From assembly GCF_000717245.1 (NCBI RefSeq), contig NZ_JNYQ01000002.1, positions 496,001 to 560,000 on the forward strand: DNA of 64,000 bases. Reading direction: 5' to 3'. This DNA comes from Kitasatospora papulosa (lineage in GTDB: Bacteria > Actinomycetota > Actinomycetes > Streptomycetales > Streptomycetaceae). Below the pieces are notes generated by a model. The model had not been told where the DNA came from. It saw only the letters and a program-made list of their open reading frames with translations, and made no database searches. This document shows, in pieces, positions 50,929 to 59,928 of this stretch; within the stretch, counting starts at the first letter, position 1, and each line of letters begins with the position of its first letter. Both the position numbers and the translations under genes were made by a program.

Positions 50929-51260
50929 AGCCCCGCCCCTCCCCTTCGATCACCTGTGCAGTCGGGTGATTCTAGCCGCACGAACGGCCGTATCCGCTGG
51001 CCGTTCGCGATCACTGATGTGGCTTTTAGGGTCCAAGGACCCGTCGATTCGGGTCCTTTGTCGGCAGGCGCGGCTTACGGCAGGAGGGAGTATGGGCAGT
51101 GGGTCCGCCGTACCGGCAGGAATGCGCGGACCCAGGAACGGGACCTCCACGAGGTTCCCACCGCGTGCTTCCCCCCTGACCGCGGCGGAGACCTCCGGTC
51201 CCCGTTCTCACCGGGGGAAGCGGCTTGTCCCCCCGATGCCGCTTCCCCCGACCTCACGTA
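50929..51260. other. Gene-free structured interval
   Basis: No supported ORF. It holds three hairpins: CGAACGGCC/GGCCGTTCG (about 50979-51006), AAGGACCCG/CGGGTCCTT (51035-51058), and TGGGTCCGC with GCGGACCCA (about 51100-51134). It must contain the promoter of the small-TM/Dabb unit and may encode a small RNA. Confidence 0.4.
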
Positions 51261-51293
51261 CGAAGGGCCCGGCGCACAGCGCCGGGCCCTTCG
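51261..51293 (-). terminator. Terminator of the MFS gene at 51309
   Basis: Perfect 15-bp stem with an ACA loop, 16 bp past the minus-strand stop. Confidence 0.92.
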
Positions 51294-51308
51294 TGCCGTC
51301 CGTCCGGG

Positions 51309-52943
51309 TCAGTCCTTCTTCAGGCCGACCGTGCCGGGGGCGGAACCGTCGCGGGGCGCCGGGACGGTGGCGGCGGTGACCACCGCGGCGTCCTCGGCGG
51401 CCAGGCGTTCCATGCCGCTCGTCGTCTTGAGGGGCTTCTCCTTGATGAAGAGCACCGCGACGAGTCCGAGGAAGGCGAACGGGGTGGCGATGAGGAAGAG
51501 GTCGCCGGTCGCGACGCCGTAGGCGTGCTCGACGATGTTCTTCAACGGCTCGGGCAGCGTGGTCATGTCGGGCACGGCACTGCTGTGTCCGCCGCCGGTC
51601 GCCGGGATGCCGTTCTCCGCGAGCCCCTTGGTCATCTCGCTGGCCACCCGGTTGGCGAGGATCGCGCCGAGCACGCTGGTGCCGATGGTGCCGCCGAGGC
51701 TGCGGAAGAAGGACAGCACCGAGGTCGCCGCGCCCAGCTCGTGCGCCGGGACGTCGTTCTGCGCGGCGAGCACGAGGTTCTGCATCAGCATGCCGACGCC
51801 GATGCCCATGAAGGCCATGTAGACGCTGAGCAGACCGAAGTGCGTGTCCGCGTCGATGGTCGAGAGCAGGCCGAGGCCGGCCGTCATGACGACGCCACCC
51901 GCGACGAGGTAGATCTTCCACTTGCCGGTGGCGGAGATGATCTGCCCGGCGACGGTCGAGGAGACCAGCAGACCACCGATGAGCGGGAGGCTCATGAGGC
52001 CCGCGACGGTCGGGGACTTGCCCAGCGAGATCTGGAAGTACTGGGAGAGGAACACGGTCCCGGCGAACATCGCGATACCGACGAAGAAGCTCGCCAGGGT
52101 CGTGAGCGACACCGTGCGGTTGCGGAAGATGTCCAGCGGGATGATCGGCTCCGCGGCCCTGGACTCGACGAAGACCGCCGCCACCAGGAACACCACGCCG
52201 GTGGTGACCAGCGCGGCCGTCTGCCAGGACGCCCAGTCGAAGCTGTTGCCCGCGAGCGACGTCCAGATCAGCAGCGCGCAGACACCGGCGACGATCAGGA
52301 AGGCGCCCAGCCAGTCGATCCTGACCTGACGGCGCACGGTCGGCAGCTTCAGGGTGCGCTGCAGCAGCACGATCCCGGCCAGTGCGAACGGCACACCGAT
52401 GAAGAAGCACCAGCGCCAGCCGAGCCAGGAGGTGTCCACGAGGACACCGCCGATCAGCGGTCCGGCGACCGTGCCCACGGCGAACACCGCGCCGAAGATG
52501 CCGGCGTACTTGCCGAGCCGGCGGGGCGGGATGATGGCGGCCATCACGATCTGGGCCAGCGCCGTCAGACCACCGGCGCCGATGCCCTGGATGACGCGGC
52601 TGATGATCAGGGTCACGACGTCCTGGGAGAAGCCGGCCACGAGGGAACCGACCACGAACAGACCGAGTGAGAGCTGGAGCAGCAGCTTCTGGTTGAACAG
52701 GTCGGCGAGCTTGCCCCAGAGCGGCACGGTGGCCGTCATCGCGAGCAGTTCGGAGGTCACGACCCAGGTGTACGAGGACTGGCTCGCACCGAGGTCGGCG
52801 ATGATCCTCGGCAGGGCGTTGGCGACGACCGTGCCCGCGAGGATGGCGACGAACATGCCCGCCATCAGGCCGGACATCGCCTGCAGTATCTGACGGTTGG
52901 ACATGGAGGTGGGCGCCTGCTCGGGCGCCTCGGTTGCGGTCAC
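51309..52943 (-). CDS. DHA2-family MFS drug-efflux transporter
   Basis: 544 aa from GTG 52943 with AAGAAGGAC upstream. Fourteen-TM DHA2 architecture (GMFVAILAGTVVANALPRII, GKLADLFNQKLLLQL, GFGAVFAVGTVAGPLIGG-like motif C). Clear paralogue of the transporter part of 44503-46995 but without the C-terminal repeats. The TetR gene 69 bp upstream on the same strand completes a regulator-pump operon. Confidence 0.9.
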   Translation of the reverse strand: MTATEAPEQAPTSMSNRQILQAMSGLMAGMFVAILAGTVVANALPRIIADLGASQSSYTWVVTSELLAMTATVPLWGKLADLFNQKLLLQLSLGLFVVGSLVAGFSQDVVTLIISRVIQGIGAGGLTALAQIVMAAIIPPRRLGKYAGIFGAVFAVGTVAGPLIGGVLVDTSWLGWRWCFFIGVPFALAGIVLLQRTLKLPTVRRQVRIDWLGAFLIVAGVCALLIWTSLAGNSFDWASWQTAALVTTGVVFLVAAVFVESRAAEPIIPLDIFRNRTVSLTTLASFFVGIAMFAGTVFLSQYFQISLGKSPTVAGLMSLPLIGGLLVSSTVAGQIISATGKWKIYLVAGGVVMTAGLGLLSTIDADTHFGLLSVYMAFMGIGVGMLMQNLVLAAQNDVPAHELGAATSVLSFFRSLGGTIGTSVLGAILANRVASEMTKGLAENGIPATGGGHSSAVPDMTTLPEPLKNIVEHAYGVATGDLFLIATPFAFLGLVAVLFIKEKPLKTTSGMERLAAEDAAVVTAATVPAPRDGSAPGTVGLKKD

Positions 52944-53012
52944 GGTGTCCTTCTTCGGTTCTGTGGCTGAGCAGGATCGGTGGCGCGTGGGGCTCACCGG
53001 AGGCCGGACGGA

Positions 53013-53660
53013 CTACGCCGACGGCCGCGGGAGGCCTTGCGCCAGCTGGGCGAAGACCTCCTGGAAGGTGTTCGCGAGTACGTTCTCGCCGGGGTGGTCG
53101 CACCAGTGCTCGATGGCGACCCGCAGGGCGGTCTGGGTGACGGCGGCGAGCAGGCGGGCGAAGAGATCGGTGCCGGAGGGCCCCTCCGTGCCCGGCCGCG
53201 TGGCGTCGAGCCAGTCGGTGATGGCGACGGCCAGAGCCCGTTCCTCGGCCACGTGGGCCTTGAGGCCGCGGTGGATGAGGTGCGGTGACCGCTGGAGCAC
53301 CTTGGACTGGAGGGCCCACAGCTCCTGACGGGCCTCGAACCCGTCCAGCTCGGTGACGAGGGCCTCGCGCACGACGTCGAGCGGCGGCCGGTCGGCGGGA
53401 GCGCGGCGCACGGACTCCCTGATCCGCTCGCCCACCTCGTCGTCGACCAGGACGAACGCGTCGTCGTGGCTGGGGAAGTAGTTGAAGAACGTACGCGGTG
53501 AGACGCCTGCGGCCTCGCTGATGGCCTCGACGGTGACGTTCTCGACCCCGTGCTCGGCGGCGAGCCGCACGGCGGCCTCGGCAAGGGCCCTGCGCGTGGC
53601 CTGCTTCTTGCGCTCCCGAAGCCCGGGTGCGGATGTCCTCGTCTTCGGCACAACGTGCAT
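53013..53660 (-). CDS. TetR-family regulator
   Basis: 215 aa. HTH: RERKKQATRRALAEAAVRLA, then VTVEAISEAAGVSPRTFFNYFPSHDDAF (about 14-65); the C-terminal part is a TetR_C_17-like ligand domain. ATG 53660 (in-frame ATG at 53669 is an alternative). The start codon lies inside an inverted repeat, so translation and transcription control overlap. Likely represses the downstream MFS gene and itself. Confidence 0.88.
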   Translation of the reverse strand: MHVVPKTRTSAPGLRERKKQATRRALAEAAVRLAAEHGVENVTVEAISEAAGVSPRTFFNYFPSHDDAFVLVDDEVGERIRESVRRAPADRPPLDVVREALVTELDGFEARQELWALQSKVLQRSPHLIHRGLKAHVAEERALAVAITDWLDATRPGTEGPSGTDLFARLLAAVTQTALRVAIEHWCDHPGENVLANTFQEVFAQLAQGLPRPSA

Positions 53661-53677
53661 AGTAGGCAAAGATGCAC
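53655..53677 (-). promoter_or_regulatory. TetR operator overlapping the tetR start
   Basis: GTGCAT (53655-53660) and ATGCAC (53672-53677) form a 23-bp inverted repeat with an 11-nt centre containing TAGGCAAA. The A/T-rich DNA immediately upstream (about 53684-53694) is a probable promoter. Confidence 0.55.
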
Positions 53678-53735
53678 AGCCTGCAAAATTATTTAGGGCG
53701 GGGTTGAAGGCCCCGAAAGCCGCCCGGAACGCAGT

Positions 53736-53767
53736 GAAGGGACCGACCCTGACGGGTCGGTCCCTTC
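53736..53767 (-). terminator. Terminator of tRNA-Ser(CGA)
   Basis: Perfect 14-bp stem GAAGGGACCGACCC with a TGAC loop, 9 bp downstream of the minus-strand tRNA. Confidence 0.92.
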
Positions 53768-53776
53768 ATCTCGCTG

Positions 53777-53861
53777 CGGTAGCGGAGGGATTTGAACCCT
53801 CGGTGAGTTTCCCCACACTCGCTTTCGAGGCGAGCTCCTTCGGCCGCTCGGACACGCTACC
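53777..53861 (-). tRNA. tRNA-Ser(CGA)
   Basis: 85 nt on the minus strand: acceptor GGTAGCG/CGCTACC, anticodon loop CTCGAAA giving CGA, long variable arm, and TpsiC GAGGG-TTCAAAT-CCCTC. CCA not encoded. Confidence 0.97.
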
Positions 53862-53940
53862 GAGAGAGAGCTTAGACCATGCCGGCCCCTGGTCCGAAAT
53901 CCGATTCCCGGAGAGGGCCGCGAGCGCCCTCCGGGTGCCC

Positions 53941-54441
53941 TCAGCGTTCCCGGAAGAACGCCGTCAGCAGGTCCGCGCAGAGGTCCTCCAGGACGCCGTG
54001 GATCACCTCGGGCCGATGGTTCAGCCTGCGGTCGCGTACGACGTCCCAGAGCGAACCCGCCGCGCCGGCCTTCTCGTCCCGGGCCCCGTAGACCACCCGG
54101 GCGACCCGGGACTGGACGAGCGCGCCCGCGCACATCGTGCAGGGCTCCAGGGTGACGACCAGGGTGCAGCCGGTCAGCCGCCAGGATCCGAGGGCGGCGG
54201 CGGCACGGCGCAGGGCGAGCACCTCGGCGTGCGCCGTCGGGTCGTGGGACGCCTCGCGCTCGTTGTGGCCCGTGGCGAGCAGGGCGCCGTCCGGGCCCAG
54301 CACGACGGCGCCGACCGGCACATCGCCGGCCGACGCCGCCTGCGCGGCCTCGTCGAGGGCCTGGCGCATGGGTGCCTGCCACGGGTCCCGAACGGGGTCG
54401 GGGGGAGGCGGTGAGGAGGGGGTGGGTGGTGGAGCGGTCAC
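53941..54441 (-). CDS. tadA: tRNA-adenosine(34) deaminase
   Basis: 166 aa. Zinc deaminase motifs HAE (His71, Glu73) and PCTMC (Cys101, Cys104), followed by VVYGARDEKAGAAGSL. Converts A34 to inosine in tRNA-Arg(ACG), which is encoded at 27343-27415 in this window. GTG 54441 sits 6 nt after TAGGGT, suggesting a leaderless transcript although the upstream gene ends only 9 bp away. A Pro-rich N-terminal extension of about 18 residues precedes the deaminase fold. Confidence 0.93.
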   Translation of the reverse strand: MTAPPPTPSSPPPPDPVRDPWQAPMRQALDEAAQAASAGDVPVGAVVLGPDGALLATGHNEREASHDPTAHAEVLALRRAAAALGSWRLTGCTLVVTLEPCTMCAGALVQSRVARVVYGARDEKAGAAGSLWDVVRDRRLNHRPEVIHGVLEDLCADLLTAFFRER

Positions 54442-54450
54442 CCGCGGACC

Positions 54451-55023
54451 CTAACGGACGGACTCCAGGACCTCGGATGCCCCGAGCGCGTCCGCGATCT
54501 CCACGAGTGCGTCGGTGCGCAGGGTCAGCAGATCCTTCTCGGACAGCCCGAGGTCCGCGAGGAGCCCGAGATCGCCGAGCGGCCCCGCCGGTACGGCGTC
54601 GGGGTCGTGGTCCAGGTCGGTTTCGGTGACGGCGTCGCGGGCGCTGCCGGCATCGGACGGGGTCTCGTCGGGCTCGTCGCCCTCCGTACCGTCGAGGTCG
54701 ACGAGTTCCTCGAGTGCGGCGATCTCGTCCTCGGCCCCCGGTTCACGGCCGAGCAGTTCGTCGGTGAGCAGGATCTCCCCGTACGAGGAGCGGGCGGCGG
54801 CGGACGCGTCCGACACGTAGATACGGGGGTCCTCCTCACCGTCCACCCGGACGACGCCGAACCAGGCGTCCTCCTGCTCGATGTAGACCAGGACCGTGTC
54901 CTCGTCCACCGAGGCCTCATGGGCCAGATCCGTCAGGTCGGACAGGGTCTCCACGTCGTCGAGCTCCGTATCGCTCGCTTCCCACCCGTCTTCGGTGCGC
55001 GCGAGCAGTGCGGCGAAGTACAC
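54451..55023 (-). CDS. tRNA adenosine deaminase-associated protein
   Basis: 190 aa from GTG 55023. A very acidic protein beginning VYFAALLARTEDGWEA, with an alpha/beta core to about residue 100, an acidic linker, and a C-terminal helix (LTLRTDALVEIADALGASEVL). It is constantly found immediately upstream of tadA in actinomycetes and is named for that position; its biochemical role is not established. Confidence 0.85.
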   Translation of the reverse strand: MYFAALLARTEDGWEASDTELDDVETLSDLTDLAHEASVDEDTVLVYIEQEDAWFGVVRVDGEEDPRIYVSDASAAARSSYGEILLTDELLGREPGAEDEIAALEELVDLDGTEGDEPDETPSDAGSARDAVTETDLDHDPDAVPAGPLGDLGLLADLGLSEKDLLTLRTDALVEIADALGASEVLESVR

Positions 55024-55240
55024 CGTGACTCTCCCACTGGTCTTAGGCGATTCGGTCCGACGGGAGGGCAGTCGGTCGTCCGGCTGCTCTGGGCCCCGCC
55101 CAATCGGCATCGTGGCAGAAACGAGCGCGATGCGAGACCTCTTCGACCGTTGCGTCGGCATCAGTTACCCGAGTGCGTGTCCGCCGTTTGTGCTCCAGCG
55201 GCGCCTAGGGAGGGTGGTCCGGCCGCCCCCGGGGACGGCC

Positions 55241-55486
55241 TCACCAGCGGAACGTCCGCATGCGCATCTGTTGGCGCATACGGGCCGCCCGGGCCCGGCG
55301 CGGCTGCACGCGGTCGCGCAACTGCTTCGCCTCGTGGAGCTCACGGAGGAACTGCGCCCTGCGTCTCCGGCGCGCCGCTTCACTCTCCTGCGCGTCCGGC
55401 ACATCGTCCGGAGCGTCGGGCAGGTCGCGCGCGTCGCGTCCGGCCTGCCGCTGATTCCGCTGCTCCCCGTCGGGCAATCCACACAC
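55241..55486 (-). CDS. Small basic conserved actinobacterial protein
   Basis: 81 aa from GTG 55486 (GTG 55489 is adjacent). An acidic N terminus is followed by a strongly basic helical stretch (RRRRRAQFLRELHEAKQLRDRV) and the terminal block MRQQMRMRTFRW, a layout conserved in streptomycetes near upp. Nucleic-acid binding is plausible but unproven. Confidence 0.65.
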   Translation of the reverse strand: MCGLPDGEQRNQRQAGRDARDLPDAPDDVPDAQESEAARRRRRAQFLRELHEAKQLRDRVQPRRARAARMRQQMRMRTFRW

Positions 55487-55592
55487 CACCCCAAGCCTGG
55501 GTCCGTATGGACCCACCTTCCCTCCGAACAGCTGCTTGATGCCAGTGCAGACTGGCGGGAAGCCCGGCCGGGGCCCGGTTACTGTTGACGGC

Positions 55593-56228
55593 ATGCGGAT
55601 CCACGTCGTCGACCACCCGCTGGTGGCGCACAAACTCACCACACTGCGCGACAAGCGCACCGACTCCCCGACCTTCCGGCGGCTCGCCGACGAGCTGGTC
55701 ACCCTCCTCGCGTACGAGGCCACCAGGGATGTGCGGACCGAGCAGGTCGACATCGAGACCCCGGTGACGCCCACGACCGGTGTGAAGCTGTCGCATCCGC
55801 GCCCGCTGGTCGTCCCGATCCTGCGCGCCGGGCTCGGCATGCTGGACGGCATGGTGCGGCTGCTCCCCACCGCCGAGGTCGGCTTCCTGGGCATGATCCG
55901 CAACGAGGAGACGCTCCAGGCGGAGACGTACGCCACGCGGATGCCCGAGGACCTCTCCGGCCGTCAGGTCTACGTCCTGGACCCGATGCTGGCCACCGGC
56001 GGCACCCTCGTCGCGGCCATCCGTGAGCTGATCAAGCGTGGTGCGGACGACGTCACCGCGGTCGTGCTGCTCGCGGCGCCCGAGGGTGTCGAGGTCATGG
56101 AGCGCGAGCTGGCCGGCACGCCGGTCACGGTCGTCACCGCCTCGGTGGACGAGCGGCTCAACGAGAACGGCTACATCGTGCCGGGACTCGGTGACGCCGG
56201 TGACCGCATGTACGGCACCGCCGACTGA
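55593..56228 (+). CDS. upp: Uracil phosphoribosyltransferase
   Basis: 211 aa, full length. Type-I PRTase PRPP loop LDPMLATGGTLVAAI (about 130-144), uracil-binding C terminus ENGYIVPGLGDAGDRMYGT. Salvages uracil to UMP using PRPP. ATG 55593 lies 7 nt after TACTGT, so the mRNA is likely leaderless; this start also matches the family N terminus MRIHVVDHPL. Confidence 0.97.
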   Translation: MRIHVVDHPLVAHKLTTLRDKRTDSPTFRRLADELVTLLAYEATRDVRTEQVDIETPVTPTTGVKLSHPRPLVVPILRAGLGMLDGMVRLLPTAEVGFLGMIRNEETLQAETYATRMPEDLSGRQVYVLDPMLATGGTLVAAIRELIKRGADDVTAVVLLAAPEGVEVMERELAGTPVTVVTASVDERLNENGYIVPGLGDAGDRMYGTAD

Positions 56229-56300
56229 CCGGGAGCCTTCCCGTCGGCCGGCCCGGGAGATCCCGGCCCGGTTCCGCCGCCCCGCGCCCGTCCTGAGGCC

Positions 56301-56921
56301 TCAGCAGGAGGACGGTGCCGGGGCGGGCTTCGTGAGGGCCGTGAGCGCCGTCGCCGCCGCCGCGGGGGTGCTGAACGCCTTGAACTTCGTACCGATGATC
56401 AGATCGACGTCGGCCGTCCTGCGGGCGTCGGTCTTCTGTGCGGCCCCCGGCAGCTGTGTGGCGAGCACCGGGAAGGAGCCGTTCATGGCCGCCGGGCCGC
56501 CGAGCAGCATGCCGGCGCCGGGCACCTTCTTGTCGTAGGCGGCCGGGGCGTTGTCCACCTTGCCGATGGCGAAGCCGCGCTTCTTCAACTCGTCCGCGGC
56601 GGCCTTGGCCAGCCCGCTGCGGGGCGTCGCGTTGTAGATGTTGACCTTGATCGCGGCCGGCTTCGGGAGAACCTTCGCGGCGGCCGTGGCGCTCGGGGAG
56701 GGGCAGACCTTCGGGCGGTCCGCCGCGTTGGCCTGCTTGTTGCCGCCGGTGAAGACGTCGACGATCTGGAGTGTGCCCCAGCCGGCCAGCCCGAGGGCCA
56801 CCACGGCGGCGGTCACCGAGAGGACCAGCTTGCGGCGATGGCGGGGGCGGCGCATGCGGGGATACGTGTTACCCGTGATGCGGTACTTTCCGCCCATGCC
56901 GGGAGGGGTCAGCATGCTCAT
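56301..56921 (-). CDS. LytR C-terminal-domain protein, membrane anchored
   Basis: 206 aa. A basic N terminus (RMRRPRHRRKL), one TM helix (LVLSVTAAVVALGLAGWGTL), then an exported LytR_C domain (IKVNIYNATPRSGLAKAAADELKKRGFAI, about 91-205). LytR_C domains occur with or without the LCP ligase domain, which is missing here, so a wall-binding or accessory role is likely. Leaderless-type TACGCT 6 nt before ATG 56921. Confidence 0.85.
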   Translation of the reverse strand: MSMLTPPGMGGKYRITGNTYPRMRRPRHRRKLVLSVTAAVVALGLAGWGTLQIVDVFTGGNKQANAADRPKVCPSPSATAAAKVLPKPAAIKVNIYNATPRSGLAKAAADELKKRGFAIGKVDNAPAAYDKKVPGAGMLLGGPAAMNGSFPVLATQLPGAAQKTDARRTADVDLIIGTKFKAFSTPAAAATALTALTKPAPAPSSC

Positions 56922-57038
56922 GGGCGCAGCGTAGTGCGACCTGGTGATGATGCCTACTAAACGATCAACCTATGGCACCCGTACGAGCATAAAAGCACCC
57001 GAAAGGCCCGAAATGCTCCACGGGTGGGAGTGGCGGGT

Positions 57039-57335
57039 TCAGCCCATCTCGAGCACGCGTGCGTGCAGCACCTGGCGCTGCTGCAGGGCGGCCCGCACGG
57101 CACGGTGCAGCCCGTCCTCGAGGTAGAGGTCGCCCTGCCACTTCACGACGTGGGCGAACAGGTCGCCGTAGAACGTGGAGTCCTCGGCGAGCAGGGTCTC
57201 GAGGTCGAGCTGGCCCTTGGTGGTCACCAGCTGGTCCAGGCGGACCGGACGCGGCGCGACATCCGCCCACTGTCGGGTGCTTTCCCGGCCGTGGTCGGGA
57301 TATGGCCGACCATTTCCGATGCGCTTGAAGATCAC
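57039..57335 (-). CDS. Small ParB/VapB-like conserved protein
   Basis: 98 aa. Begins MIFKRIGNGRPYPDHG and contains DLYLEDGLHRAVRAAL, which resembles the ParB/Srx-like dGxHR motif. Homologues in streptomycetes are usually named VapB-like antitoxins, but no toxin gene is adjacent here. GTG 57335 follows TAGGCT by 6 nt (leaderless pattern). Confidence 0.7.
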   Translation of the reverse strand: MIFKRIGNGRPYPDHGRESTRQWADVAPRPVRLDQLVTTKGQLDLETLLAEDSTFYGDLFAHVVKWQGDLYLEDGLHRAVRAALQQRQVLHARVLEMG

Positions 57336-57528
57336 ACGGAAAGCCTACCGGGCAAGGGGCTCTTGGCGCAGCCGGGGAACAGACTGCGCCGCTCACCAAA
57401 ACGTGATGTACCGGCATCAAGCGTCGCGCGCTCCGTCATGTCGGTGAGGCAGGTGCGTGAGGGTGCGCCGGATTGCCGCGCGGCGGCCTCCCGGTCGCGG
57501 CCGGCCGTCCGCGGAGCACCGGGCGCGG

Positions 57529-59076
57529 CTACCCGGTGACGCCGTGAGGGTGCCCCTCCCGCGGCACGCCGCCGCCGCGGGGCTCGCCGGTGGCGGGCGC
57601 CGCCGGAGCGCGTCGGGGCAGGGAGCCCAGGTCGTAGGCGTAGGTGCCCGCCAGGTGGGCGATCACGTCGATGTTGGTGTCGAAGTGCCCCGTGCCGATG
57701 TTGTCCAGGTCGTCGCACGCCGCGTGGTAGCAGGGGTCGTACGCGACACCGGCCTTTCCGCCGTACGTCTCGGCCTCGGCGGCCGTCTTGATGCCCTCGG
57801 CGCCCGTGTCCGTCCCGCCGGACGGGATCCCCGCCTCGATGAACGGCCCGTAGTCGGAGCGCCCGGTGAAGTCCGTGCCGGTGTGCGGCTTGCCCTCGCC
57901 GTCCAGGAACGCGTTGATGTCACGCTCCAGCAGGTCGGAGCCGGCGGGGCCCGGCCCTTCGCCCTCACCGTCCGAGTCGTCGCCGTCGAGGACGAACTGC
58001 GCCCCGTTCGGGGAGGCGATCATGTCGAAGTTGAGGTAGAGCGCGATTTTCTCGCGCTGTGCCGCCGGGAGTTGCGCGAGGTACGCCTCCGAGCCGAGCA
58101 GGCCGTTCTCCTCCGCCGACCACCAGGCGAACCGCAGCTTGTTGGCAGGGGTACGGCCGGACCCGGCCAGCTTCAGGGCGACTTCGAGCAGCCCGGCCGC
58201 GCCCGACCCGTTGTCGTTGATGCCGGGGCCGTCGGTGACGGAGTCGAGGTGCGCCCCGAGCATGACCGTCCTCGCGGCGTCACCTTCGGCGGTCTCGGCG
58301 ACGACGTTGTGGGTGGTGCGCTCCTCGCGGAACTCACGGATCTCCAGGGAGACCTTCACCTCGCCCTTCGCGAGGTCCGCCACGAGCTTCTTCCCCTCGT
58401 CCTGGGTGACTCCGCCGGTGGGGATCTTTCCCGCCTCCGCGTCGCCGAGGGTGCCGGAGAGGGCCCCTTCGGTGTTGTTCCAGATCACCGCGCCGGTCGC
58501 GCCCGCCGCCGCCGCGGCCGCCTGCTTCTGGGCGAAGGAGCAGCCGCCCCGCTTGATGAGGGCGATCCTGCCGGTGAAGCCGTCCGGTGCGTAGTCGGCA
58601 GCCTCGCAGCCGGTGGTGTCGTCGGCGGGGACGGCGGCGAGGGCGGCGGTGATGCCGCCCTCGCCGGTGGAGGCCGTGTACGTCATCGCCCGGATCGAGA
58701 CCTCACGCGGTGCGGGGGAGACCACGGAGAACTTCTCGGCGCGGGTCTCGGTGTAGACGAAGTCGAAGGCCTGCCGTTCGACCCGGTACCCGGCCTTCCG
58801 GAGCAGCTGTCGGACGTACGCGGCGGAGGCGTCGTATCCGGGTGAGCCGGCCGCGCGGTGGCCCTCCGCCTCGTCGGCGATGGCCTGGAACCGTTCCAGG
58901 TGCCGGTGGGCGTCCTCGGCGGACGAGCGGTCGACCAGGTGCCGTGAGAGCGCGGCGGCGTTCTCCGCCGGATCGGGCGGCGCCTGGCCGGGGTCCGGGG
59001 ACGCGGCGAGGAGGAGCGGTGCTGTCAGGGCGGTGGCGGCGACGACGGCCACGGCTCTGCGACGGGTCGCGTACAC
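57529..59076 (-). CDS. Secreted M28-family metalloaminopeptidase with PA domain
   Basis: 515 aa from GTG 59076. Signal peptide (RRRAVAVVAATALTAPLLLA, cleavage near ASP). PA domain at about 150-250 (GFTGRIALIKRGGCSF). M28 catalytic core at about 260-500 with zinc ligands and general base: GAHLDSV, INDNGSG, WWSAEENGLLGS, FDMIASPN and YHAACDDL. Related to the S. griseus aminopeptidase; releases N-terminal residues from peptides outside the cell. The C-terminal 30 residues are a Pro/Gly-rich tail. Confidence 0.92.
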   Translation of the reverse strand: MYATRRRAVAVVAATALTAPLLLAASPDPGQAPPDPAENAAALSRHLVDRSSAEDAHRHLERFQAIADEAEGHRAAGSPGYDASAAYVRQLLRKAGYRVERQAFDFVYTETRAEKFSVVSPAPREVSIRAMTYTASTGEGGITAALAAVPADDTTGCEAADYAPDGFTGRIALIKRGGCSFAQKQAAAAAAGATGAVIWNNTEGALSGTLGDAEAGKIPTGGVTQDEGKKLVADLAKGEVKVSLEIREFREERTTHNVVAETAEGDAARTVMLGAHLDSVTDGPGINDNGSGAAGLLEVALKLAGSGRTPANKLRFAWWSAEENGLLGSEAYLAQLPAAQREKIALYLNFDMIASPNGAQFVLDGDDSDGEGEGPGPAGSDLLERDINAFLDGEGKPHTGTDFTGRSDYGPFIEAGIPSGGTDTGAEGIKTAAEAETYGGKAGVAYDPCYHAACDDLDNIGTGHFDTNIDVIAHLAGTYAYDLGSLPRRAPAAPATGEPRGGGVPREGHPHGVTG

Positions 59077-59134
59077 GGGTGTCCTTCCGGTGCGAACGGT
59101 GGTGGGCAGGGCCTGGAGCGCCGGGCCGGCACGG

Positions 59135-59746
59135 TCATGCGGACCGGGACGCCGCCCTGGCCGCCGCCTTCGCCTGCTGCTTGTAAGCCCGCACCTCGGC
59201 GAGCGAGTCGGGGCCGGTGATGTCGGCGACCGAGCGGTGCGAGCCCTCTTCGCCGTACGCCCCGGCGGCCTCCCGCCAGCCCGTCGGACGTACGCCGAAC
59301 TGCTTGCCCAGCAGGGCCAGGAAGATCTGCGCCTTCTGGGCGCCGAAACCGGGCAGCGCCTGGAGCCGTTCCAGCAGCTCGGCCCCGGTCGAGGCATCCG
59401 CCCAGACCGCTTCCGCCCGCCCCTCGTACTCGGCCACCAGGTGCCGGCAGAGCTGCTGGACCCGCTTGGCCATGGAACCCGGATACCGGTGCAGTGCCGG
59501 CTTCTCCGTGAACAGCGCGGTGAAGGCGTCCGGGTCGTACGCGGCGATCTTCCGGGCGTCCAGATCCTCCGACCCCATGCGCTGCGCCAGCGTGTACGGG
59601 CCGGTGAACGCCCACTCCATGGGGACCTGCTGGTCCAGCAGCATGCCGACGAGGGCGGCCAGTGGGCTGCGGCCCAGCAGTTCGTCCGCGGCGGGCTCCT
59701 GGGCGATCCGTACGCTGCGGGCCTTGCCGCCGTCGCTCTTGGTCAT
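59135..59746 (-). CDS. HhH-GPD superfamily base-excision repair protein
   Basis: 203 aa from ATG 59746. Helix-hairpin-helix segment LQALPGFGAQKAQIFLALLG (about 136-155), followed by a downstream region with VADITGPDS that may carry the catalytic Asp. No Cys cluster, so no iron-sulphur centre as in EndoIII. N-terminal PLAALVGMLLDQQVPMEWAF is typical of the actinobacterial subgroup. Likely a DNA glycosylase of unknown lesion specificity. Confidence 0.82.
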   Translation of the reverse strand: MTKSDGGKARSVRIAQEPAADELLGRSPLAALVGMLLDQQVPMEWAFTGPYTLAQRMGSEDLDARKIAAYDPDAFTALFTEKPALHRYPGSMAKRVQQLCRHLVAEYEGRAEAVWADASTGAELLERLQALPGFGAQKAQIFLALLGKQFGVRPTGWREAAGAYGEEGSHRSVADITGPDSLAEVRAYKQQAKAAARAASRSA

Positions 59747-59928
59747 GTCTTCGATGATTCCGAGAGAGCGGGGGATCGGCGACTCGGTGCGACGCTCCGC
59801 GGTGCCCCGCCCACCCGGCGGGCGGCGGTGGCGGACGGTCGGCACGCATCCGCAGACGGCGGCCCTCGGGTGCGCTGAGCGTGTGGTCCGCCGCCCGCCG
59901 CCAGGCGGAGCGCGCCGCTTCGACTTCT

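Noticed and set aside
50966..51379. 137-codon plus-strand ORF in the interval before the MFS terminator
   Set aside because: It runs through the MFS terminator hairpin and into the end of the MFS gene, with random-looking composition.
57039..57335. VapB antitoxin of a toxin-antitoxin pair
   Set aside because: No toxin-like gene is adjacent; the visible motif is ParB-like, so only the family-style name was kept with low weight.
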